Origin: Sulfuriferula sp.
Lineage (GTDB): Bacteria; Pseudomonadota; Gammaproteobacteria; Burkholderiales; Sulfuriferulaceae
Direction of reading: 5' to 3'
Assembly: GCA_031291235.1 (NCBI GenBank)
Contig: JARLJL010000022.1
Location: 482,355 to 546,354 of the forward strand
DNA length: 64,000 nucleotides
The notes beneath the pieces are model-generated. The model was not told where the DNA came from, did no database searches, and saw nothing but the letters and a program-made list of their open reading frames with translations. Below, one piece after another: positions 36,856-47,177 of the stretch. Positions within the stretch are counted from its first letter, which is position 1. Each line of letters starts with the position of its first letter. The translations under genes and the position numbers were made by a program.

Positions 36856-38703
36856 ATGCCCAACGTATTCATTACCGATCTAGTCCTGCGCGACGGCCAC
36901 CAATCACTGATTGCAACCCGCATGCGTACCGAACACATGCTCCCTATCTGCGCCAAACTCGATAACATCGGGTTCTGGTCGCTGGAAGCCTGGGGCGGCG
37001 CCACTTTCGACGCTTGCGTACGCTTCCTCAAGGAAGACCCTTGGGAACGTCTCGCCAAATTACGCAAAGCCCTGCCCAATACGCCCATACAAATGCTGTT
37101 GCGCGGCCAGAATCTGCTCGGCTACCGTCATTATGCCGACGATGTGGTACGCGCCTTCGTGCAAAAATCCGCCGACAACGGCGTTGACGTATTCCGCATC
37201 TTCGATGCGATGAACGACCTGCGTAATATGCGTGTCTCTATCGAGGCCGTCAAAAAAGCAGGCAAACATGCACAAGGGGCTATTTCCTACACCACCAGTC
37301 CGGTTCACGACATCCCGCACTTTGTCGAACTGGCCAAAGGATTCGCCGATCTCGGTTGCGATACTATCGCCATCAAGGACATGGCCGGATTGCTGACGCC
37401 GACTGTGGCATACGATCTGGTCAAAGCCATCCGCGAAGCGACCGGATTGCCTGTACATAACCACAGTCATGCCACTTCCGGACTCGCCAGCATGGTGCAT
37501 CTCAAGGCAGTCGAAGCGGGCGCAACCATTATCGATACCTGCATCTCCGCCTTCTCCGAAGGCGCCAGCCATCCGACCACCGAAAGCATCGTAGCCGCGC
37601 TTGCGGGAACGCAGTACGACACTGGCATCAAGCTTGCCGACCTCGAAGAAATTGCCGAGTACTTCCGCGAAATCCGCAAGCTTTACTGGCAATACGAAAG
37701 CAGCTTCACCGGCGTCGATCCGCGCGTGCTGATCAGTCAGGTGCCCGGCGGCATGATTTCCAACCTATCCAACCAGCTCAAGGAACAAGGCTCACTGGAT
37801 CGCATGGATGAAGTGCTGGCAGAAATTCCGCGCGTGCGCGAAGACCTCGGCTACCCTCCGCTGGTGACGCCAACATCGCAGATCGTCGGCAGTCAGGCTG
37901 TGATCAACGTATTGACCGGCGGACGCTACAAAACCATCACCAATGAAGTCAAACTGTATATGCAAGGCCGTTACGGTCAGGCACCGGGCACCATCAATCA
38001 GGCGGTTCGCGATCTCGCCATTGGTACTCAGGAGGTCATCTCCTGCCGCCCCGCTGATTTGATTCCGGACGAACTGGATAAATTGCGCAACGAAATCGAG
38101 GATATCGCCAAAACCGAAGAAGATGTGCTGACCTATGCCATGTTCCCCGATTTAGGCCGTACTTTCCTGCAGGAACGCAATGCAGGTAAACTCACGCCGG
38201 AAGTGCTGCTGCCAATCGAAGCAAAAAACACCAACTCGTCCACCCGTTTCGCTGCCGACGAATTCCGCATCACCCTGCATGGCGAAACTTATCACATTCG
38301 CCTGACGGGTACGGGCCACGGTTCACAAACCGAGCGTCCATACTACGTGTCGGTTGATGGCGTCACTGAAGAAGTCTTCGTCGAAGCACTCAACGAAATT
38401 GAAGTCAGCGCCGACGGCAGCTCGACCGGCAAAGCTAAATCTACCAGCAAAGTCAGCACCAGTGGCCGTCCGCGCCCCAGCCATGCCGGGCATGTCACCA
38501 CCGCCATGCCGGGCAATATCGTTGATGTGCTGGTTGTGACGGGGCAAAAAGTGAATGCAGGCGACCCGGTACTGGTCATTGAAGCCATGAAAATGGAAAA
38601 TGAAATTCAGGCATCGATTTCAGGCACCATCATTAACCTGTTCGTCGTCAAAGGCGATGCGGTAACGCCCGACCAAGCCCTGCTCGAGATTCAACCCGAG
38701 TAA
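36856..38703 (+). CDS. Pyruvate carboxylase subunit B (carboxyltransferase + biotin carrier)
   Basis: 615 residues. An aldolase-like carboxyltransferase domain (N-terminal ITDLVLRDGHQSL, metal site HNHSHATSG) is followed by the conserved PYC/OadA domain, an Ala/Ser-rich linker (about 520-545) and a biotinyl domain with EAMKMENEI near the C terminus. Such proteins pair either with a biotin carboxylase (pyruvate carboxylase) or with OadB/OadG (sodium-pump oxaloacetate decarboxylase). The preceding biotin carboxylase subunit gene and absence of oadB/G favour pyruvate carboxylase, which refills the TCA cycle. Twenty-eight bases separate the two genes. Confidence 0.88.
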   Translation: MPNVFITDLVLRDGHQSLIATRMRTEHMLPICAKLDNIGFWSLEAWGGATFDACVRFLKEDPWERLAKLRKALPNTPIQMLLRGQNLLGYRHYADDVVRAFVQKSADNGVDVFRIFDAMNDLRNMRVSIEAVKKAGKHAQGAISYTTSPVHDIPHFVELAKGFADLGCDTIAIKDMAGLLTPTVAYDLVKAIREATGLPVHNHSHATSGLASMVHLKAVEAGATIIDTCISAFSEGASHPTTESIVAALAGTQYDTGIKLADLEEIAEYFREIRKLYWQYESSFTGVDPRVLISQVPGGMISNLSNQLKEQGSLDRMDEVLAEIPRVREDLGYPPLVTPTSQIVGSQAVINVLTGGRYKTITNEVKLYMQGRYGQAPGTINQAVRDLAIGTQEVISCRPADLIPDELDKLRNEIEDIAKTEEDVLTYAMFPDLGRTFLQERNAGKLTPEVLLPIEAKNTNSSTRFAADEFRITLHGETYHIRLTGTGHGSQTERPYYVSVDGVTEEVFVEALNEIEVSADGSSTGKAKSTSKVSTSGRPRPSHAGHVTTAMPGNIVDVLVVTGQKVNAGDPVLVIEAMKMENEIQASISGTIINLFVVKGDAVTPDQALLEIQPE

Positions 38704-38711
38704 TATCAAAG

Positions 38712-39305
38712 ATGACGGCAACTTCAAGGACACTCGTACTCGCCTCTACCTCACCCTATCGACGGGAATTGCTGGCAAAATTACAAGTGGACTTTGAAGT
38801 TGCCTCTCCCGAAGTTGACGAAACCCCCCTGCCTGACGAAACGCCCGATGCCGCCGCATTACGCTTGTCTGCACTCAAAGCCACAGCGGTAGCAGATCGC
38901 TTTCCCAATGCACTGATCATCGGCTCCGATCAGGTTGCCACGCTCAATGGCATGCACATAGGCAAACCAGGCACCCACGACAAGGCTGTCGCCCAGCTCC
39001 GCCTGATGCGCGGTCAGCAAATTGTATTCCACACGGCATTAAGTTTATACAACACCGCAACCGGCAATCTGCAGTCAGCCATAGTCCCGACGACGGTACA
39101 GATTCGTCCGCTGACGGACACACAAATTGAACATTATCTGCGCAAGGATCAGCCCTACAACTGCGCCGGCAGTGCGCGTTCCGAAGCCTTGGGTATCGCG
39201 ATTATGGAAAAAATGGAAGGTACCGACCCCAATGCGCTGATCGGCCTGCCGTTAATCGCCTTGACCCAAATGCTGATGCAAGAAGATTGGGATGTGTTGC
39301 TGTAA
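38712..39305 (+). CDS. maf: Maf-family nucleotide pyrophosphatase
   Basis: 197 residues. Maf proteins hydrolyse non-canonical or modified NTPs to their monophosphates. Marks: LASTSPYRRELLAKL, the catalytic SDQVATL and GKPGTHDKAVAQLRLM. It is 8 bases after the carboxylase gene. In E. coli yceF (maf) is next to yceD; here it is 3.4 kb away on the opposite strand. Confidence 0.92.
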   Translation: MTATSRTLVLASTSPYRRELLAKLQVDFEVASPEVDETPLPDETPDAAALRLSALKATAVADRFPNALIIGSDQVATLNGMHIGKPGTHDKAVAQLRLMRGQQIVFHTALSLYNTATGNLQSAIVPTTVQIRPLTDTQIEHYLRKDQPYNCAGSARSEALGIAIMEKMEGTDPNALIGLPLIALTQMLMQEDWDVLL

Positions 39306-39345
39306 TCGCATAACACAGAACGAACAAGACGCCATTCCCCAGACA

Positions 39346-39382
39346 AAACCACCAGACCCGCAACTAACGCGTCTGGTAGTTT
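39346..39382. terminator. Inverted repeat between convergent maf and ABC-F
   Basis: AAACCACCAGAC (39346-39357) pairs with GTCTGGTAGTTT (39371-39382), 11 of 12 positions. On both strands short T-rich stretches follow, so a two-way terminator is likely. Confidence 0.6.
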
Positions 39383-39385
39383 GTA

Positions 39386-41302
39386 TTAGCCGTTCGCATT
39401 GGCTTCCAGGGTTTCCCAACGTGCAAGCAGTTCGTCCAGTTGTGCGTTCAATCCAGTCAGTTTTGTCTGCAAATCTGCAGCTTCGTTTTTCTTGTTCGCG
39501 TACAAATTCGGATCGGCCAGACATGCTGTAATCCGCTCTTGCTCCAGTTCAACGGCTTCGATCCGAGCGGGTAGCGCGTTCAGTTCCTGCTGATCTTTCC
39601 AGCTCAATTTGGTATTGCTGGGCGCAGATGGTGTTGGCTCCAGCTTGGCTGGCGCCGATTTTTTCGACACGCCAGCTGCATTAGCCCTAGTTACATTAAC
39701 CCTGGGGCGTTGCATCAGCCAATCTTCATAACCACCGGCGTATTCACGCAGCACTCCGTCGCCTTCAAAAGCGATCACCTGCGTCACCACGTTATCCAGG
39801 AAAGTACGGTCATGCGATACCAGCAACACGGTACCGGGGTAGTCCTGCAACAACTCCTCCAGCAATTCCAGCGTGTCGATATCGAGATCGTTGGTGGGCT
39901 CGTCCAGTACCAAAATATTGGCCGGGCGCGTAAACAATCGTGCCAGCAGCAGGCGATTGCGTTCGCCGCCGGAAAGCGACTTCACCGGGGAACGCGAGCG
40001 TTCCGGCGCAAATAGGAAATCCTCCAGATAACTGATGACATGCTTGCGCTCGCCACCGATCTCCACATAATCGCCGCCCTGACTGATGGTGTAGGCGACA
40101 GTCTGCTCCTCGTCCAGCTGCGTACGGAACTGATCGAAATAGGCAACGGAAAGCTTGGTACCCAGTTTTACCTGTCCGCTGTCCGGTTCGATTTCACCCA
40201 GAATCAGCTTGATCAGCGTCGTTTTACCGATACCGTTAGGGCCAACCAGTCCAACTTTGTCGCCACGCTGAATAATTCCGGAGAAGTCCTTGATCAACAC
40301 CCGCCCGCCGTAGGATTTGCTGACATGCTCCAGTTCAGCCACGCGCTTGCCCGATTTCTCGCCGCTATCGACATTCAGATTGACCTGACCCAGATGATTG
40401 CGCCGCTCACTACGGGTAACGCGCAATTGCTCCAGACGACGCACCCGGCCTTCATTACGCGTGCGCCGGGCCTGCACACCCTTGCGTATCCACACTTCTT
40501 CCTGTGCCAGAAATTTATCGAACTTGGCCTGCTCCACGGCTTCAATCGCCAACTGTTCGGCTTTGAGACGCTGGTAATCAGAAAAATTACCCTCGAAACT
40601 ACGCAACTTGCCGCGATCCAGCTCCATGATTTGTTGCGAGATATTATCCAGAAAGCGCCGGTCATGGGTAATAACCACCACGCTGCCCGCATAATTGCGA
40701 ATCAGCTCTTCCAGCCATTCGATCGAAGTCAGATCCAGATGGTTGGTCGGCTCATCCAGCAACAGCAAATCCGGCTCCTCGACCAACGCCCGCGCCAGCG
40801 CCACTCGTTTCTTCAAACCGCCCGACAAGGTTCCGATCAACACGTCTTCGGGCAAATTCAGCTTGGTCAATGCAGTTTCCACCCGTGCCTGCAGGTTCCA
40901 GCCGTCATGCGCCTCCAATGCCGTTTGCAGGGTTTGCATCTGTGCCATCAGCGCATCGAAATCCGCATCCGGCTCGCCCATTTTATGGGTCACTTCATGG
41001 TAATCCAGCAACAACTGGCTGACTTCGCCCAAACCTTGCGCCACGGCTTCATAAACAGTGTGTTCAGGATCCAGTATCGGCTCCTGCGGCACATAACCCA
41101 ACTTGATGCCCGGCTGACGCCACACCACGCCATCATCGGGCGGGATCTCACCTGCCAGCACTTTCAACAGGCTGGATTTGCCTGCGCCGTTGCGGCCTAT
41201 CAATCCTATATGCACACCGGGTTCTATTACCCAGCTTGCCTTGTCCAGCAATGCAAAATGACCAAATGCCAACGAGGCATTTTCTATTGTTAATAACGGC
41301 AT
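39386..41302 (-). CDS. uup: Uup-like ABC-F ATPase
   Basis: 638 residues. Two ABC domains with Walker A GRNGAGKSS (about 36-44) and GPNGIGKTT, both with LSGG signatures and DEPTN boxes, joined by a charged linker (FDKFLAQEEVWIRKGVQ). No membrane segments. ABC-F proteins act on ribosomes; the C-terminal coiled coil (about 570-635) and sequence type fit Uup. It is the last gene of the methyltransferase-rnhA-uup string. Confidence 0.88.
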   Translation of the reverse strand: MPLLTIENASLAFGHFALLDKASWVIEPGVHIGLIGRNGAGKSSLLKVLAGEIPPDDGVVWRQPGIKLGYVPQEPILDPEHTVYEAVAQGLGEVSQLLLDYHEVTHKMGEPDADFDALMAQMQTLQTALEAHDGWNLQARVETALTKLNLPEDVLIGTLSGGLKKRVALARALVEEPDLLLLDEPTNHLDLTSIEWLEELIRNYAGSVVVITHDRRFLDNISQQIMELDRGKLRSFEGNFSDYQRLKAEQLAIEAVEQAKFDKFLAQEEVWIRKGVQARRTRNEGRVRRLEQLRVTRSERRNHLGQVNLNVDSGEKSGKRVAELEHVSKSYGGRVLIKDFSGIIQRGDKVGLVGPNGIGKTTLIKLILGEIEPDSGQVKLGTKLSVAYFDQFRTQLDEEQTVAYTISQGGDYVEIGGERKHVISYLEDFLFAPERSRSPVKSLSGGERNRLLLARLFTRPANILVLDEPTNDLDIDTLELLEELLQDYPGTVLLVSHDRTFLDNVVTQVIAFEGDGVLREYAGGYEDWLMQRPRVNVTRANAAGVSKKSAPAKLEPTPSAPSNTKLSWKDQQELNALPARIEAVELEQERITACLADPNLYANKKNEAADLQTKLTGLNAQLDELLARWETLEANANG

Positions 41303-41318
41303 AATGACAATCTAAAAA

Positions 41319-41777
41319 TTAAAAACCCGCGTTGCCGAGATATTCGGCCACACCCATATTTGCCAGCTCGTCGGCACGTTCGTTACCAGGATGACCGTTA
41401 TGGCCTTTGACCCAGAACCATTGCACGTCGTGCTCGCCGGCCAGAGCATCCAGACGCTGCCATAAATCGGCATTCTTGACCGGCGCATTGGTACTGGTGC
41501 GCCAGCCGCGCTTTTTCCAGTTCGGCAACCACTCGGTAATGCCTTTCAGCACATATTGCGAATCCGCATGCAACAATACTCGACTTCTGCCCTTCAGACT
41601 CTGCAAAGCTGAAATGACCGCCATCAATTCCATACGATTATTGGTTGTAGCTGCTTCACCGCCGAAAATTTCCTTGCGATACATGCCGCTCACCAATAAT
41701 GCGCCCCATCCGCCTGCACCAGGATTACCCTTGCAGGCGCCATCGGTATAAATTTCAACTTCCGGTAAATCACTCAT
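41319..41777 (-). CDS. rnhA: Ribonuclease HI
   Basis: 152 residues. It removes RNA from RNA-DNA hybrids. The catalytic acids are D12 ([11 protein letters not shown]), E50 ([10 protein letters not shown]) and D72 ([11 protein letters not shown]). The ATG at 41777 is chosen by family length; a longer start would add a non-conserved N terminus. It overlaps the methyltransferase gene by 8 bases. Confidence 0.95.
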   Translation of the reverse strand: MSDLPEVEIYTDGACKGNPGAGGWGALLVSGMYRKEIFGGEAATTNNRMELMAVISALQSLKGRSRVLLHADSQYVLKGITEWLPNWKKRGWRTSTNAPVKNADLWQRLDALAGEHDVQWFWVKGHNGHPGNERADELANMGVAEYLGNAGF

Positions 41778-42510
41778 CGCTATATCTGCTTCCATTCTGC
41801 AAATTGCCCGTTGCGGGACGCAGCGCGCTCGCAAACTTGCTTTTGCCTTGCCAGCGCGGCGTAATCAATCGCATACCGTGCACGCGCTTCACCGCGTGAA
41901 TAAAATAGACGCCGCCGCCCATCGCCCACCAACGGTCGCCAGCCGCCTCCATAAATTCGAAATACTGCATCAAACCGGCATTTGCCAGCGGTGGCGCATA
42001 ACAGCACATTCGCCCGGCTACAATATCGCAACCCAACAACGACAGCCAGTCTTTCAATCGGCCCAAATTCACAAAATCGCCGCGCCATGGATAATCGTTG
42101 CCACTACGCCGGTACCAACGGTGCATCCCCCACAAACTGCGAGGGTTGAATCCGCTGATCAGCAAATTACCCTCGGCAATAAGCACCCGTTCAGCCTCAC
42201 GCAAAATTTGATGGGGATAATTCGAGAACTCAAGCAAATGCGGCAGCACCAGCAAATCGACGGATTGACTGGCAAACGGCAACTGCGCCGGCTCGACCAA
42301 GACACTACCCGGACTGGCAATATCAACGTGAAAACGATGCGGAATCCGGCTATTGCGCAACATATCCCAATGCGACAAGCCGATTTGCAAGGCATTGAAG
42401 CCGAACAAATCGGCTACAGTCTGATCGAAATACGCCTGTTCTCGCGTCTGCAGATATTGACCTAACGGGCTGGCCAACCATTCGGTAAAAGATGCGTAAC
42501 GAGTTGTCAT
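41770..42510 (-). CDS. Class I SAM-dependent methyltransferase-like protein
   Basis: 246 residues. The usual glycine-rich SAM motif I is weak, but the later part fits a type 11 methyltransferase: [27 protein letters not shown] (motif II/III region), [19 protein letters not shown]. It is the gene usually found upstream of rnhA in betaproteobacteria. Substrate unknown. It overlaps rnhA by 8 bases and diverges from gloB by 15 bases. Confidence 0.75.
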   Translation of the reverse strand: MTTRYASFTEWLASPLGQYLQTREQAYFDQTVADLFGFNALQIGLSHWDMLRNSRIPHRFHVDIASPGSVLVEPAQLPFASQSVDLLVLPHLLEFSNYPHQILREAERVLIAEGNLLISGFNPRSLWGMHRWYRRSGNDYPWRGDFVNLGRLKDWLSLLGCDIVAGRMCCYAPPLANAGLMQYFEFMEAAGDRWWAMGGGVYFIHAVKRVHGMRLITPRWQGKSKFASALRPATGNLQNGSRYSDE

Positions 42511-42525
42511 GTTATCATATTAAGA

Positions 42526-43308
42526 ATGGATACCGATTTACACATTACCCCAATTGCCGCATTCAACGACAATTATATATGGGTTATTCATAATCGCCGT
42601 CATGCCGCCGTAATCGATCCCGGCGATGCAGAAGCGGTGATGGCATTCTTGCGTACACACAGTTTAACGCTCTGCGCTATTCTAATCACTCACCATCATC
42701 ATGACCATACAGGCGGCAATGCCGCATTGGCACAGGCCTTTAAAGTCCCGATTTACGGCCCTGCGCACGAACCTATCCCGCAACTGACGCACCCGCTTCA
42801 GGAAGGTAGCGCAATCCGGATCAACGAATTCGATTTGACGCTGGCGATCATGGATGTGCCGGGACATACCAACGGACACATAGCCTATTACGCAAAAACC
42901 ATGCTGTTTTGCGGCGACACGCTGTTCGGCTGCGGTTGCGGACGGCTGTTTGAAGGCACGCCTGCGCAAATGATGGATTCACTCGCCAAGCTGGGTCAGC
43001 TGCCGCCGGATACCCGCGTCTACTGCGCACACGAATATACGTTGGCAAATATTGCATTTGCACTGACCCTGGAACCTAACAATGCAGCACTGCAAGCGCG
43101 AGCAAGAACAGATCGCGCCCTTATCGCCGACGGCAAACCTACCCTGCCATCCACAATTGCAACAGAACTGGCAACCAACCCTTTTTTGCGCTGCCATCTA
43201 CCCGTTTTGCACCGCGCTGCAGCACGCGCGGCCGGCCAACCCGTTGCCAACGACATAACCGTATTCAGCATCCTGCGCACACTCAAAAACGATTTCCGCC
43301 CGGCATAA
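42526..43308 (+). CDS. gloB: Hydroxyacylglutathione hydrolase (glyoxalase II)
   Basis: 260 residues. It hydrolyses S-lactoylglutathione to lactate and glutathione, ending methylglyoxal detoxification. The metal site THHHHDHTGGN (H56, H58, D60, H61), the H in PGHTNGH, GDTLFGCGCGR and the CAHEYTLANIAFA substrate region are all present. It diverges from the methyltransferase gene. Confidence 0.95.
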   Translation: MDTDLHITPIAAFNDNYIWVIHNRRHAAVIDPGDAEAVMAFLRTHSLTLCAILITHHHHDHTGGNAALAQAFKVPIYGPAHEPIPQLTHPLQEGSAIRINEFDLTLAIMDVPGHTNGHIAYYAKTMLFCGDTLFGCGCGRLFEGTPAQMMDSLAKLGQLPPDTRVYCAHEYTLANIAFALTLEPNNAALQARARTDRALIADGKPTLPSTIATELATNPFLRCHLPVLHRAAARAAGQPVANDITVFSILRTLKNDFRPA

Positions 43309-43358
43309 TCATGCCGCCCAAACTTGCCCGACCAGTTTGATTCCGGTATCATGCAAGC

Positions 43359-45122
43359 ATGATCAAATTGCACAGTTTCATGATTTTATCCAATAAATTC
43401 AATCTACTTATACTTTGCATCGGCATGATGTCAGCGCATATAAGCTTTGCTGACACCACCGTCATCAATTTGGCCGCCGCTTCATCCGGCGACGCCTACA
43501 TCAGCACTGCCCCATATCCCAATGCTACCCCGACTGCCGCACCTACAGATTCAGCATCGCAAAGCGCCGGCAACAGCCAGGACGACACAGCCGACTTATG
43601 GGACAGGATCCGCATGGGCTTCGGCATGGACACCCTCGACACCCCACTGGTAGAAACGCATATCAACTGGTATGCCCAACGCCCGGACTACGTGCGTCGC
43701 ATGGTCGAACGCAGCCGCCGTTATCTCTACCACATACTGGGCGAAGTCGAAAAACGCGGCATGCCTACTGAAATCGCGTTGCTGCCCATGGTAGAAAGCG
43801 CATTCAACCCCATGGCGTACTCTGCCAGCCATGCATCGGGCATCTGGCAGTTCATCCCCTCTACCGGCAAGGATTTCGGATTAAAGCAGAACGGCTGGTA
43901 CGATGGCCGACGAGACATCATTGCAGCTACGGATGCCGCTCTGGACTATCTGACCAAGCTGCACGACCAGTTTGGCACCTGGGAGCTTGCGCTCGCAGCA
44001 TATAATTGTGGAGAAGGCTGCGTTGCCCGCGCCATTGCCAAGAATCAGGCGCAAGGACTGCCTACCGACTATTTGAGCCTCAATTTACCAACCGAAACCA
44101 GACACTATGTGCCGAAGCTGCTGGCCATCAAGCAGATTATTATCGATCCAACCAGCGTGGGATTGAATCTCGACAGCATTCCGAATCAAGCCTATTTCAC
44201 CACTGTTACGCTGGATAAACCGATAGATGTCAGCCTGGCCGCCAAACTCGCCAACATGCCGGTCAACGAATTCGTCTCCCTCAATCCCGCCTACAACAAA
44301 CCGGTAGTACGCTCCGACACTCCGGCCCAATTATTGTTACCGGTAGATAAAGTCGATACTTTCTCCAACAACCTGCAGAATTACGACCGCCCGCTAGTTA
44401 CCTGGCAAGTCTACGCAGCCAAAATCGGCGAACGCATCAGCACGATTGCCAAAAAATTCAACGTTACCGTCGCCTGGCTGAAAGAGCACAACCCTGTGCA
44501 GCTATCACGCAAAGGCAAACTTACCAGCGACCATGCACTGATGGTTCCGCTTAAAGGCAATACCGACAACACTGCAACTATCGCTAACAAAACCGACAAC
44601 CATAACATAAGCAACAAAATCGCCCTGGCTGAAACCAGCACAGGCAAACGTCAGGAAAAAGATGCACCCACGCTGGACAACAGCAACGCATCCGCCAATG
44701 CTGGGCATGAATATCAAAAAGATCGGACACCCAGAGAAATTACGGTTAAAAAGGGGGACACCCTGTATAACCTGTCCACACACTACCACGTCAGTACTCA
44801 CGACTTGGTATTGTGGAACAAAATCAAGCACAATCAGCTAAAACCTGGCCAGCATCTGATTGTAAGCGCGCCTGATGACCATCATGCCGCATCGGGTAAA
44901 AATGCGCATAATGAAAAGTCGGACAAGAATAAAGACGTCAAGAAAGCAGACAAGAAACCACAGGAAAAACGGGAAAAAACCAGACATTACACCGTCAGAA
45001 AAGGCGATACCCTATCCAGCATCGCGCAAAAGAACGATATTGCAATCGACGATATCCAGCACTGGAATCATCTCAAACCGCACAGCACGCTTAAACCGGG
45101 CGCCAAACTAGTACTCAAATAG
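43359..45122 (+). CDS. mltD: Membrane-bound lytic murein transglycosylase D-like
   Basis: 587 residues. Signal peptide (cleavage near SFA-DT, about 31), then a lytic transglycosylase (SLT) domain with the catalytic glutamate in MVESAFNPMAYS and the typical SHASGIWQFIPSTGKDFGL and AAYNCGEGCVARAI. A middle region holds a degenerate LysM-like segment (about 350-400). Two LysM peptidoglycan-binding modules lie at the C terminus (REITVKKGDTLYNLSTHYHV and HYTVRKGDTLSSIAQKN). They are separated by a highly charged Lys-rich linker. No clear lipobox is seen, so it is probably periplasmic. It follows gloB by 50 bases, the order found in E. coli. Confidence 0.88.
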   Translation: MIKLHSFMILSNKFNLLILCIGMMSAHISFADTTVINLAAASSGDAYISTAPYPNATPTAAPTDSASQSAGNSQDDTADLWDRIRMGFGMDTLDTPLVETHINWYAQRPDYVRRMVERSRRYLYHILGEVEKRGMPTEIALLPMVESAFNPMAYSASHASGIWQFIPSTGKDFGLKQNGWYDGRRDIIAATDAALDYLTKLHDQFGTWELALAAYNCGEGCVARAIAKNQAQGLPTDYLSLNLPTETRHYVPKLLAIKQIIIDPTSVGLNLDSIPNQAYFTTVTLDKPIDVSLAAKLANMPVNEFVSLNPAYNKPVVRSDTPAQLLLPVDKVDTFSNNLQNYDRPLVTWQVYAAKIGERISTIAKKFNVTVAWLKEHNPVQLSRKGKLTSDHALMVPLKGNTDNTATIANKTDNHNISNKIALAETSTGKRQEKDAPTLDNSNASANAGHEYQKDRTPREITVKKGDTLYNLSTHYHVSTHDLVLWNKIKHNQLKPGQHLIVSAPDDHHAASGKNAHNEKSDKNKDVKKADKKPQEKREKTRHYTVRKGDTLSSIAQKNDIAIDDIQHWNHLKPHSTLKPGAKLVLK

Positions 45123-45176
45123 AACCCGACTGCTCACTGCCAATAGCAGCAAGCCGAACCCGACATCCACTTTCCA

Positions 45177-47177
45177 TCAATTCAACCCTGCCACGCGCTC
45201 CGCCTGCGCAACAGCATGACATCTGACACTATGCGTCCCGCTCAATTGCATTTCATCCGGATAACGTTCCGTGCAAATCGGCATAGCTAATGGACAACGC
45301 ATACGAAAATGGCAGCCGTCAGGTGGATGAGCAGCCGAGATGATGTCGCCGTTGACAATATTGGCCGCAGCAGGCCTGGTCAGGCTGGGTACAGCAGCCA
45401 ATAACGCCTGTGTATAGGGGTGACGAGGCCGGGTAATTATCTCCTCGCTGCTGCCAGTCTCGACTATGCGCCCCAAATACATGACGGCAATACGCTGCGC
45501 AAGATAATCGGCAACCGGCAGATTATGGGTAATAAACAACAGGCTCAAATTAAACTCTGCCTGCAAGTCTTTGAGCAGATTAATAATTTGCGCCTGCACC
45601 GATACATCCAGCGCACTGGTGGGTTCATCGCATACGATCAGCTTCGGCTGTACCGCCAATGCCCGCGCAATGGCAATACGCTGGCGCTGTCCGCCGGAAA
45701 ATTCGTGCGGATAGCGTTGCAATGCACGACTCGGCAAACCGACCTGATCCATTAATCCAACCAGAATTTGACTGCGACGTCCGGCGTTTTGCTCCACGCC
45801 GAGGGCTATCATCCCTTCTTCCAGCAGATCAATTACGCGAAGATGCGGATTCAACGAAGAAAACGGGTCCTGAAATATCATTTGCACATAAGCCCGCTGC
45901 TGATGCAGCTGACGCTTGCCCAGCGCACTCAAATCGACGCCATCCAGCAAAATTCGCCCTGCAGTTGCGGGTTGCAGCTGCACGATGGCCTTGCCTACCG
46001 TAGTCTTGCCACAACCCGATTCACCGACCAGCGCCAGTGTCTCGCCCTGATATATATGCAAATTAACGCCGTCGACAGCTTTAATCACATTACGCCGGTT
46101 CGCCCATAAACCTGAATGCAACGGAAAATGCACGGCAAGGTCCGTCACCTGCAGCAACACCTTATCGGAAGCAACTGCCAGCTGTATGGTTTGCGCCACA
46201 CTAACCGATTTGGGTACAGCAGCCGTTTCCAGCAAATGGCAACGGGCAGCATGACCGTCAGCCAATGTCGTCCATCCAGGCGATTCTTCACGGCAGCGGC
46301 TGAACGCAAATTCGCAGCGTTCTGCAAAACGACAACCGATAAATTCGCTATCCAGCGCGGGCACATTACCGACGATATTGGCCAGACGGGCATCACGTTG
46401 GGTACGATCCGGCAAGGCAGCAAACAGTTTCAGGCTATATGGGTGCTGCGGATGATCGAAGAAAGCGGCGCGCGGGGCAATTTCCACCAATTCGCCCGCA
46501 TACATTACGCCAACCTGATCCGCCATTTCCGCGACCACACCCAGATCGTGCGTAATCAGCAGCATACCCATGCCGCGCTGTTGCTGTATGCGCCGCAGCA
46601 GCGCCAATACTTGTGCCTGTATGGTTACGTCCAGCGCCGTAGTCGGCTCATCGGCTATCAGCAAGGACGGATTGCCGGCCAGACTCATCGCGATCATCAC
46701 CCGCTGTTTCATACCGCCGGAAAGCTGAAACGGATAAACGTTCAGACGCTTTGCCGCATCGGGTAAACCGACCGCTTGCAGCAGCGTCGCTGCCTCTTCA
46801 CGTGCACCGCGTTTATGCAGGCGCCGATGACGGGTTAACGTCTCTATAACCTGTTCGCCTATGCTCAGCACAGGATTCAAACTGGTCATTGGCTCCTGAA
46901 ATATCATGCCTATTTCGCCGCCACGCACGTCACGCATGGCAGATTCAGGCAACTTCAGCAAATCGCGTCCGTTAAAATCAATCCGCCCGGCCTGGATACG
47001 TGCTACTTCCGGCAACAAACGCATGATCGACAGCGCGGTCATCGATTTGCCGCTACCCGATTCTCCCAGCAAGGCAAACGTCTGGTGCGGCATCACGCTA
47101 AAACTCACACCGTCTACAACACGCAGCTCCCCGAGACGCGTATGCAAGCCATCAATCCGAAGCAAAGGTACGATCAT
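45177..47177 (-). CDS. Peptide ABC transporter, fused double ATPase (YejF-like)
   Basis: 666 residues with two ABC domains. Walker A GESGSGKS (about 38-45) and GESGCGKT, signatures QLSGGMKQR and EFSGGQRQR, Walker B plus DEPT in both. Each half ends with an oligopeptide/dipeptide-type C-terminal segment containing cysteines ([10 protein letters not shown] ... C; and [15 protein letters not shown]), as in the single-domain Opp/Dpp subunits that can hold an iron-sulfur cluster. It closes the four-gene SBP-permease-permease-ATPase string and overlaps the upstream permease by 4 bases. The gene order matches yejABEF. Confidence 0.87.
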   Translation of the reverse strand: MIVPLLRIDGLHTRLGELRVVDGVSFSVMPHQTFALLGESGSGKSMTALSIMRLLPEVARIQAGRIDFNGRDLLKLPESAMRDVRGGEIGMIFQEPMTSLNPVLSIGEQVIETLTRHRRLHKRGAREEAATLLQAVGLPDAAKRLNVYPFQLSGGMKQRVMIAMSLAGNPSLLIADEPTTALDVTIQAQVLALLRRIQQQRGMGMLLITHDLGVVAEMADQVGVMYAGELVEIAPRAAFFDHPQHPYSLKLFAALPDRTQRDARLANIVGNVPALDSEFIGCRFAERCEFAFSRCREESPGWTTLADGHAARCHLLETAAVPKSVSVAQTIQLAVASDKVLLQVTDLAVHFPLHSGLWANRRNVIKAVDGVNLHIYQGETLALVGESGCGKTTVGKAIVQLQPATAGRILLDGVDLSALGKRQLHQQRAYVQMIFQDPFSSLNPHLRVIDLLEEGMIALGVEQNAGRRSQILVGLMDQVGLPSRALQRYPHEFSGGQRQRIAIARALAVQPKLIVCDEPTSALDVSVQAQIINLLKDLQAEFNLSLLFITHNLPVADYLAQRIAVMYLGRIVETGSSEEIITRPRHPYTQALLAAVPSLTRPAAANIVNGDIISAAHPPDGCHFRMRCPLAMPICTERYPDEMQLSGTHSVRCHAVAQAERVAGLN

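Noticed and set aside
40040-41293. Antisense frame of 417 codons opposite uup
   Set aside because: No ribosome site or recognisable motif; the ABC-F gene on the minus strand has all expected motifs.
41778-41834. Longer N terminus of RNase HI
   Set aside because: Residues before [10 protein letters not shown] do not match the family and lie within the methyltransferase gene.
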